The notes beneath the pieces are model-generated. The model did not search any database, had not been told where the DNA came from, and saw nothing but the letters and a program-made list of their open reading frames with translations. 64,000 bases of DNA from Rothia nasimurium (GTDB taxonomy: Bacteria > Actinomycetota > Actinomycetes > Actinomycetales > Micrococcaceae). The translations under genes were made by a program, and so were the position numbers. This document shows positions 58,056 through 64,000 of the stretch, piece after piece; position 1 is the first letter of the stretch; each line of letters starts with the position of its first letter. The stretch spans positions 1 through 64,000 of the forward strand of contig NZ_CAKMSR010000009.1 of NCBI RefSeq assembly GCF_928381705.1, in the 5' to 3' direction.

Positions 58056-59570
58056 CTAGAGGGCGGGCTTGAAGGTGGGGAAGCCCAGGGAAACCGGGGT
58101 GCCGGGCACCTGGGTGGTACCGGTTCCGCAGGAGTCGGCCTGGGCGCGGTCCCAGGCGTCGCCTGCGCGGGAGCGACGCACCGAGTACTGGTCGGCAGTG
58201 GGGTCAGAAATCAGGTGGAAGGAGCCTGCCTCGGTGATGGGCAGGGTCACCAGGTCGCCGGGGCGGGGCACCTCGCAGCCTTCGGGCACGGTGAAGTGCA
58301 CCAGGCGCTGGTCGCGGGCGCGGCCCGACAGGCGGCCGGTTTCTTCTGCCTTGCGCCCTGACTCTGCGGTAACCATCAGCTCAACGGTCTTACCCAGCTG
58401 CTTACGGTTTTCTTCACCGGCAATGCGGTCCTGCAGGGCAATGAGGCGCTCGTAGCGTTCCTGCACCACAGCCTTGGGCACCTGGTTGGGCATGGTCGCT
58501 GCCGGAGTGCCGGGGCGAATCGAGTACTGGAAAGTAAAAGCGGACGAGAAACGGGACTCCTCCACCACGCGCAGGGTCTCCTGGAAGTCCTCTTCGGTTT
58601 CGCCGGGGAAGCCGACAATAATATCGGTGGTGATGACGGCATCGGGGATGCGCTCGCGCACCTTCTCCAGGATGCCCAGGAACTTCTTGGAGCGGTAGGA
58701 GCGCTTCATATCTTTGAGCACCTTGTCAGAGCCGGACTGCAGGGGCATGTGCAGTACGGGCATAACGTTGGGGGTTTCAGCCATTGCGTCGATGACGTCG
58801 TCGGTGAACATGGCCGGGTGGGGGGAGGTAAAACGGACGCGCTCCAGCCCCTCAATCTCGCCGCAGGCTCGCAGCAGCTTCGAAAAGGCCTGACGGTCGC
58901 CAAAGCCCACACCGTAGGAGTTGACGTTCTGGCCCAGCAGGGTCACTTCGATAGCGCCGTCGTCGACTAGGGCCTGTACTTCTGCCAGGATTTCGCCGGG
59001 GCGGCGGTCTTCTTCCTTACCGCGCAGAGAGGGCACGATGCAGAAGGTACAGGTGTTGTTGCAGCCCACCGAGATAGAGACCCAGCCGGAGTACACGTGG
59101 TCGCGCTTGGTCGGCAGGGTGGAGGGGAAAACCTCCAGGGCCTCCAGCAGCTCAGCCTGGGCCTCGTTGTTATGACGGGCGCGCTCAAGCAGGGTGGGCA
59201 GGGATCCGATGTTGTGGGTACCGAAGACCACGTCGACCCAGGGGGCCTTCTTCAGAATGACGTCCTGGTCCTTCTGCGCTAGGCAGCCACCTACGGCAAT
59301 CTGCATGCCCTCGTTCTCACGCTTGACCGGGGCGAGCTGGCCCAGGTTGCCGTAGAGCTTATTATCGGCGTTTTCGCGCACGGCACAGGTGTTGAAAACG
59401 ACCAGGTCGGGGGTGGTTCCCTCTTCTGCGGGCACGTAGCCTGATGCCTCAAGCAGGCCGCTCATGCGCTCTGAATCGTGTACGTTCATCTGGCAGCCGA
59501 AGGTACGCACCTCGTAGGTGCGGGTTTTGGGTGCTGCCACGGGCTTGTCGGTGTTCACGTCAATACTCAC
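58056..59570 (-). CDS. miaB: tRNA-2-methylthio-N6-dimethylallyladenosine synthase
   Basis: 504 residues. N-terminal UPF0004 cysteines in [24 protein letters not shown] and GGCLAQ; radical-SAM cluster motif CNNTCTFC (about 168-175); C-terminal TRAM domain. It methylthiolates the base made by MiaA in the next gene. Confidence 0.96.
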   Translation of the reverse strand: MSIDVNTDKPVAAPKTRTYEVRTFGCQMNVHDSERMSGLLEASGYVPAEEGTTPDLVVFNTCAVRENADNKLYGNLGQLAPVKRENEGMQIAVGGCLAQKDQDVILKKAPWVDVVFGTHNIGSLPTLLERARHNNEAQAELLEALEVFPSTLPTKRDHVYSGWVSISVGCNNTCTFCIVPSLRGKEEDRRPGEILAEVQALVDDGAIEVTLLGQNVNSYGVGFGDRQAFSKLLRACGEIEGLERVRFTSPHPAMFTDDVIDAMAETPNVMPVLHMPLQSGSDKVLKDMKRSYRSKKFLGILEKVRERIPDAVITTDIIVGFPGETEEDFQETLRVVEESRFSSAFTFQYSIRPGTPAATMPNQVPKAVVQERYERLIALQDRIAGEENRKQLGKTVELMVTAESGRKAEETGRLSGRARDQRLVHFTVPEGCEVPRPGDLVTLPITEAGSFHLISDPTADQYSVRRSRAGDAWDRAQADSCGTGTTQVPGTPVSLGFPTFKPAL

Positions 59571-59604
59571 CCGTACAGTCTACTAGGTTGCTATTCTGGG
59601 CTCT

Positions 59605-60660
59605 ATGCCGGTTCGCCCTTCTCCCTCATTCTTTGCATCACGTGCCGCCCAGGCTGCGAGCGCCTACTCCCCTAGCGCGGTGGAGCAGCCCGTAGATTCC
59701 CCCGCTTTTTTGCGCCTGCTGGCCGGGCTTTTAGAGCGGTCTGTGGAACTAACCGGCGTTCAGGTTGCTGATGCCCAGATTCTGTCGAGTGGGATGCGGT
59801 CGGTGGTGGTTCGGGTGCGGGATCATCGCGGGGCGAGCTGTGTGCTCAAGTATTTTCGCCGCAAGGATTCAGCCCGCAACTCTGGCGGTTTTGGCTACCT
59901 GCGCGAAAAACACGGCCTTGCTGCCCTGGAGCAGGTCGCACCGGGGCTCTACCCCCGCCTGCTGGCTACCGACGACGCTGCCCGTCTGCTGATTCTTGAG
60001 GATGTCACCGGCGGCTTCTCGTCTGCTATCAGCTTGGGTGAGCTGCTGCTGTCGTCCGGGGCGGACGCCGCACCCCGGCAGGCCCTGGACGCTTGGGTGA
60101 ATACCTGGGCTAGTATTCTGGGCTCCCCCGCCCAGGCTGCCGCCCAGGTATCTTTTGCCGCTGAGCTTGCGAGCGCTGACGCGCGGGCGTCCGCACCGGG
60201 GTCCCTGCCCTCACCCCAGCTTGCCTTCAAGGGTCTGCACCTGCTTGCTGAGAGAGAGGGTGTGCCCGTGGGGTCGGTTGAGTTCACGCAGATGGAGCAG
60301 GCTGTGGAGGGCATTATCTACCCGGCGCCGAGTGAGAGGGTGCTGTCGTCCGGCGATTTTTCTCCGGCCAACCTGTTGCAGCAGGCAGCCCCTGGGACGG
60401 GGGTTCGCGGTATCGACGCTGAGGGAACTTGCTGGCACCACTGGGCGCTACCGGTGGCTGAACTCCTGCTGGGTTTTCCGTCCTGGCCAGAGGGGCCGGT
60501 TTCAGCGGGCCTTGTGGAGAACACTCTGTGGCAGGGGGCCGTACAGCGTTTCTATGAGCAGGTGGCTCCGAGCCCCCGCGGGAGCGCACACGATGACGCC
60601 CAGGTAGCTGCAGCAAAGGTAGCGGTGCAGGCGATTATGGCAGAACAAAATGTTCTATAA
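59605..60660 (+). CDS. Aminoglycoside phosphotransferase-like kinase
   Basis: 351 residues. A protein-kinase-like fold is suggested by the ATP-lysine segment SCVLKYFRR (about 79), catalytic-loop-like SSGDFSPANLLQQ (about 250, Asp and Asn as in HxDxxxxN but His replaced) and metal Asp in GIDAEG. Substrate unknown. Single gene divergent from miaB. The missing His does not rule out activity, since APH families vary there. Confidence 0.65.
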   Translation: MPVRPSPSFFASRAAQAASAYSPSAVEQPVDSPAFLRLLAGLLERSVELTGVQVADAQILSSGMRSVVVRVRDHRGASCVLKYFRRKDSARNSGGFGYLREKHGLAALEQVAPGLYPRLLATDDAARLLILEDVTGGFSSAISLGELLLSSGADAAPRQALDAWVNTWASILGSPAQAAAQVSFAAELASADARASAPGSLPSPQLAFKGLHLLAEREGVPVGSVEFTQMEQAVEGIIYPAPSERVLSSGDFSPANLLQQAAPGTGVRGIDAEGTCWHHWALPVAELLLGFPSWPEGPVSAGLVENTLWQGAVQRFYEQVAPSPRGSAHDDAQVAAAKVAVQAIMAEQNVL

Positions 60661-60732
60661 ATGTTGGATTTTCCCTCACCCCGTATAACCACAGGCATGG
60701 GTATAGTTCATAATTTCCGCAGATAACTTGTT

Positions 60733-61626
60733 TCACTCTGGGGAAACTCGGGATTCAACCTCTCCCAGAGTGTCTCCGGCCTGATTCTTCCACGAAGCGT
60801 TGCCGCTTCTACTATTGCCAGCAACAAAAGAAGCTGCTGACGAAGGGCTATTAAATTTAAAGTTATCCAGCAACTCGTATGTATTTGAGATATCAGCTGC
60901 TCGCTCTTCTCGCACACGACGGACGATGACGGGAGCAGAAGATGAAACCACAGAACTAATAGAGCTACCCTTCAGCACAACAAAACCTTCAGTAGTCTGC
61001 CGCCCTTTCGCAAAGTAGCCATTCCCTGCCAGGAAATAGTCAGAGGGTGCCGTGTCTTGAGAAGTGCTTTCGACAGCAGAGGGGGCGTTTTCTCTAATCA
61101 GCGGCTCAAAGATGTCGTACCCTAAAGCTCCTACTACAAGTTTTGCGTAGTCGATAAAGTCCTCAAGTTCTGACTCTTTTTCTTCTGTTACATGCCCGGA
61201 GTTGGGGTTATTCCCATTCTGTATGTCGTATCGACCGGTCTCACGAGCAATGTTATAGAAACGGTTTTCAAGGTAGCTAATCTCGGTCGGGCCGAAAGAG
61301 TTATTGGAGGTCGTTAGGACAACCGCTTCATTCCAGTAGTCTTTCTCCGGGTCAGCCCTATGTTCAAATAAACGTCCGATGAGGCCTCGAGCATTGCTGC
61401 GTAGATTCGATTGCCCTATATAAGCGGATTCCCCGGCGTCCGCCTGCCGCCCAGAAAACAAAATATATACACCGGTTTGGTTTAGATGTTCTATCCGTTG
61501 CGCTTGGTCGAGCATTGTGCGAGGTATTTTGTAGGCAACCCCTGTCCAGTTAGCCAAAGTACATTTGACCCGTTCACTGGGTGTACCGTCCATTAGGTAC
61601 AGGTTGATACTTTTCCCTCTGCGCAT
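60733..61626 (-). CDS. GIY-YIG nuclease-domain protein with DUF4357
   Basis: 297 residues. GIY-YIG core: GVYILFSGRQ (about 52-61) and SAYIGQSN (about 67-74), with ENRFYNIARE supplying the Glu. The C-terminal half (GYFAKGRQTTEGFVVLKGS ... SPSSAASFVAGNSRSGNASW) matches the DUF4357 pattern. Lower GC than its neighbours and a location between core genes suggest acquisition. Related proteins occur beside restriction systems, but here it is alone, 23 kb from the island. Confidence 0.82.
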   Translation of the reverse strand: MRRGKSINLYLMDGTPSERVKCTLANWTGVAYKIPRTMLDQAQRIEHLNQTGVYILFSGRQADAGESAYIGQSNLRSNARGLIGRLFEHRADPEKDYWNEAVVLTTSNNSFGPTEISYLENRFYNIARETGRYDIQNGNNPNSGHVTEEKESELEDFIDYAKLVVGALGYDIFEPLIRENAPSAVESTSQDTAPSDYFLAGNGYFAKGRQTTEGFVVLKGSSISSVVSSSAPVIVRRVREERAADISNTYELLDNFKFNSPSSAASFVAGNSRSGNASWKNQAGDTLGEVESRVSPE

Positions 61627-61660
61627 TTTTGCTGTTTCCCTTCTACGTGCTTTTCATCAG

Positions 61661-62656
61661 CTAATCATAGTAAGGAGAGTCACTGCTCATACCCATCTCC
61701 TGCGCGTAGCTCTCGACCTCTTCGCGCACCACGCTAAAAGCTAGGCCCGCCGGGTAGCCCTTACGGCCCAGCATAGCCACCAGGCGGCGCATAACCTTCT
61801 CTTTCTCAGCCCTGTCCCCCAGATCCATTGAGGGGCGCAGTTTTTTGCGCACCAGCTCGTGGGCGTCGGCGCGCTCGTCCTCCTCAGTGCGCTGCTCCAG
61901 AGCTATTTCGGCAAGCTCACCCTCAACCCCTTTGGTTTTCAGCTCCCGCCGGATAGCCGACCGCGACAGCTTCTTCACGTTCATTCGAGTACGCACATAC
62001 ATGTCGGCGAACTCAGCGTCGTTAATCAGGTTGACCGCCTCAAAACGGTTCAGGATATCCTCAATAACCTCGGCCGAAATTTCTTTCTCAACCAGCTTTT
62101 TCTCCAGCATGGCCCGGGACTTAGGCGAGGCAGCCAGCTGATTCAGCACAATATTTTTAGCCCGCGTAAATTCGCTCTCCGGTTCCTTACCGGCGCGGCC
62201 TCTCTTCTCGGGCATGGGAGTGACCCCCTGCACCAGCATCTCTTCGTCGGTGACCGGCTCGTTCAGGGCTGAACCTTCACGGAAGAGGGGCTGCGAGCGC
62301 TTGCGTTGGGGAGCTTCGTTCTCTGGGGCGGACGCCGCCCCGATAGCGGGTGCGAAGGGCGAGCGGGCAGCGTATTTGGCGGGCGGCTTGCGGAACCCTT
62401 TTTTGAGGTTGGGGTTGCGACGGCGGGTGTATTTGCTCTGATGGGCTGGTTCCGCAGCCTCGGCTGCTTGCCCACCGTCCCGGTTACTGGCCGCTGCGGC
62501 TGATGCTTTACCGGTATAGGGGGTAGCGGTTTGCGTACTGGCGTAGGCGCCAGACTCCCCCGGGAGGTCCTGGACCAGGCCCTGTGCCGCCGGGTGCCAG
62601 GCCGGGTACTCCTCAGGGGCAAGAAAATCTTCGACTCCTGGGTTTTCTGCGCTCAC
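61661..62656 (-). CDS. recX: Regulatory protein RecX
   Basis: 331 residues; the RecX core (about 165-320) has AKNIVLNQLAASPKSRAMLE, KLVEKEISAEVIEDILNRFE and MRRLVAMLGRKGYPAGLAFS. It inhibits RecA filaments. The first 160 residues are a Pro/Ala/Arg-rich extension without familiar motifs, longer than usual; I cannot exclude a later start. Downstream of recA on the same strand, separated by a hairpin. Confidence 0.9.
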   Translation of the reverse strand: MSAENPGVEDFLAPEEYPAWHPAAQGLVQDLPGESGAYASTQTATPYTGKASAAAASNRDGGQAAEAAEPAHQSKYTRRRNPNLKKGFRKPPAKYAARSPFAPAIGAASAPENEAPQRKRSQPLFREGSALNEPVTDEEMLVQGVTPMPEKRGRAGKEPESEFTRAKNIVLNQLAASPKSRAMLEKKLVEKEISAEVIEDILNRFEAVNLINDAEFADMYVRTRMNVKKLSRSAIRRELKTKGVEGELAEIALEQRTEEDERADAHELVRKKLRPSMDLGDRAEKEKVMRRLVAMLGRKGYPAGLAFSVVREEVESYAQEMGMSSDSPYYD

Positions 62657-62692
62657 ATTCCCCTCCTACTACCTACATCGTGTCATGTCGAA

Positions 62693-62730
62693 AGCCGCCA
62701 CTACCGGGGCTTTTCCCGGTGGTGGCGGCT
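62693..62730 (-). terminator. Hairpin between recA and recX
   Basis: AGCCGCCACTACCGGG (62693-62708) pairs with CCCGGTGGTGGCGGCT (62715-62730) with one mismatch. The T-run on the minus strand is short (TTTCG), so recA transcription may only partly stop and recX be read through, as in other bacteria. Confidence 0.65.
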
Positions 62731-62750
62731 ACTAGCTCGCTGTTATGAGT

Positions 62751-63857
62751 TTAGAAGTTCTCAGAGATATCATCGAGCGGGTCAACAGAGGTGCTGGGCT
62801 CTACCTCGTCCAGCTCTTCCTCTTCGCCCTCAATGATGCCGAGCTTGACCATAGTCTTGTACTTGATCTCTTCGGTCAGTTCGGGGTTGTCCTTGAGGAA
62901 ACGGCGCACGTTTTCCTTACCCTGGCCCAGCTGATCGCCCTCGTAGGTGAACCAGGCGCCGGACTTCTTGACCACGTTGTGCTCGACGGCAAGGTCAAGA
63001 ATACCGCCTTCAACAGAGATACCCTCACCGTAGAGAATATCGAATTCAGCCTGCTTGAAGGGCGGAGCCATCTTGTTCTTGACAACCTTGGCGCGGGTAC
63101 GGTTACCGATGGGGTTAGCGCCGTCCTTGAGGGTCTCAATACGGCGAATATCGATACGTACCGAGGCGTAGAACTTCAGAGCCTTACCACCGGTGGTGGT
63201 TTCGGGTGAGCCGAAGAAAACGCCAATCTTTTCGCGCAGCTGGTTGATGAAGATAGCAGTGGTGTTGGTTGCTGACAGGCGGCCGGTAATCTTACGCAGA
63301 GCCTGGGACATCAGACGGGCCTGCAGACCCACGTGGGAGTCACCCATCTCGCCCTCAATTTCGGCGCGGGGCACCAGAGCGGCAACGGAGTCAACCACGA
63401 TGATGTCGATGGAGCCAGAGCCCACCAGCATATCCATGATTTCCAGGGCCTGCTCACCCGTATCGGGCTGGGAGACCAGCAGGGCGTCGGTGTCTACACC
63501 CAGCTTGGCTGCGTAGACCGGGTCAAGGGCGTGTTCAGCATCGATGAAGGCTGCGATACCGCCGGCCTTCTGCACGTTAGCCACGGCATGGAGGGCGACG
63601 GTAGTCTTACCGGAAGATTCAGGGCCATAGATTTCTACCACGCGGCCGCGGGGCAGGCCGCCAATGCCGAGGGCGGCGTCCAGGGCCAGAGCACCGGTTG
63701 AAATAGTTTCGACCTTGCTGGCCTCGCGGTCTCCCAGGCGCATGACGGAGCCCTTGCCGTAGTTCTTATCGATCTGGGCAAGGACGGCCTCAAGTGCCTT
63801 TTCGCGCCCTTCGGCGGGCACCTGACCTACTGACTGCATGCGAGTTTTCGCTGCCAT
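62751..63857 (-). CDS. recA: Recombinase RecA
   Basis: 368 residues. Walker [14 protein letters not shown] (about 73-85), DNA-binding loops L1 ([20 protein letters not shown]) and L2 ([21 protein letters not shown]), acidic C-terminus. It drives strand exchange and LexA cleavage. No intein. Confidence 0.98.
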   Translation of the reverse strand: MAAKTRMQSVGQVPAEGREKALEAVLAQIDKNYGKGSVMRLGDREASKVETISTGALALDAALGIGGLPRGRVVEIYGPESSGKTTVALHAVANVQKAGGIAAFIDAEHALDPVYAAKLGVDTDALLVSQPDTGEQALEIMDMLVGSGSIDIIVVDSVAALVPRAEIEGEMGDSHVGLQARLMSQALRKITGRLSATNTTAIFINQLREKIGVFFGSPETTTGGKALKFYASVRIDIRRIETLKDGANPIGNRTRAKVVKNKMAPPFKQAEFDILYGEGISVEGGILDLAVEHNVVKKSGAWFTYEGDQLGQGKENVRRFLKDNPELTEEIKYKTMVKLGIIEGEEEELDEVEPSTSVDPLDDISENF

Positions 63858-63906
63858 GTATGTTCCTCATTTCTTATCGCGGTACGAGAGTTCTTCTCTG
63901 GCTACC

Positions 63907-63929
63907 ACGGTAATACCTAGGGCTGACAC
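63907..63929 (-). promoter_or_regulatory. RecA-NDp (PafBC-type) promoter match before recA
   Basis: The minus strand reads GTGTCAGCC-CTAGGTAT-TACCGT. The LexA-independent damage promoter of mycobacteria is tTGTCRgtg-N8-TAnnnT; the TGTCAG core, 8-nt spacer and TAnnnT all fit. A weaker LexA-like site, AAGAACTCTCGTACCG, lies nearer the gene (63895-63880, minus). Confidence 0.5.
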
Positions 63930-64000
63930 TTTAAGGGTTCAGCGCGAAGATTTTGAAAATCTGTGGATAACCCGGTTATGTGTCGCGGGCTGCCGGTCGT

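Overview
The window comes from a high-GC actinobacterium of the family Micrococcaceae, most likely Rothia or a close relative. The evidence is the partial 16S rRNA at the left edge, the PriA-type (HisA/TrpF) isomerase, the LexA box class, the infC-DUF1844 and arg-pheST neighbourhoods, and a GC-rich codon usage. The genus is inferred from memory of 16S sequences, not from a search.

Layout. 1-950: 5' end of a 16S rRNA gene on the minus strand with its long leader. 1-10 kb: tyrS behind an attenuator that looks like part of a T-box, a HelR/HelD-type RNA polymerase-recycling ATPase, a YefM/YoeB toxin-antitoxin pair with a TGTAC operator, a lipoprotein, apt, argH and argG. 10-17.3 kb: a Pro/Ala/Asp-rich membrane protein, a sensor kinase, an OmpR-type regulator, a DASS-type anion permease and glycerate kinase (probably one glycerate or hydroxy-acid uptake unit), then an acyl-CoA synthetase. 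17.5-24.3 kb: an ankyrin protein and the arginine cluster argR-argF-argD-argB-argJ-argC (minus strand), with ArgR-type boxes before argC, argF and argG and long hairpins between argF/argD and argD/argB. 24.4-31.7 kb: membrane proteins, pheT-pheS, a Nudix hydrolase and a SpoU-family rRNA methyltransferase.

31.9-42.6 kb is an accessory island placed between the SpoU methyltransferase and rplT, genes that usually lie close together in the infC-rpmI-rplT-...-pheS-pheT order of Actinobacteria. It carries an unusual restriction-modification operon (two methyltransferase-like proteins plus a T5orf172/GIY-YIG-SF2 helicase fusion), a convergent AT-rich operon of an sce7726-type predicted nuclease, an sce7725-family protein and a RES-domain predicted NAD-degrading effector, a GC-rich 205-bp multi-hairpin element with inverted-repeat ends, an orphan antitoxin at the left end, and a RelB/YafQ pair plus three decayed genes (nitroreductase, RelE, GNAT) at the right. 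The sce7726-sce7725-RES trio is the best candidate for an undescribed defence system.

42.8-64 kb returns to core genome: rplT, rpmI and infC (with an AUU start), DUF1844, SseB, the his genes (priA, a 56-residue membrane protein, hisH, hisB, hisC), a divergent LysM/lexA SOS pair with three LexA-like boxes, dinG, hflX, two methyltransferases, dapF, miaA, miaB, a kinase-like protein, a GIY-YIG/DUF4357 protein, recX and recA, the last with a PafBC-type (RecA-NDp) promoter match. A short motif, GCGGACGC, is strongly over-represented across the core parts, often as inverted pairs in terminators, and is almost absent from the island; it resembles the behaviour of a DNA uptake sequence.
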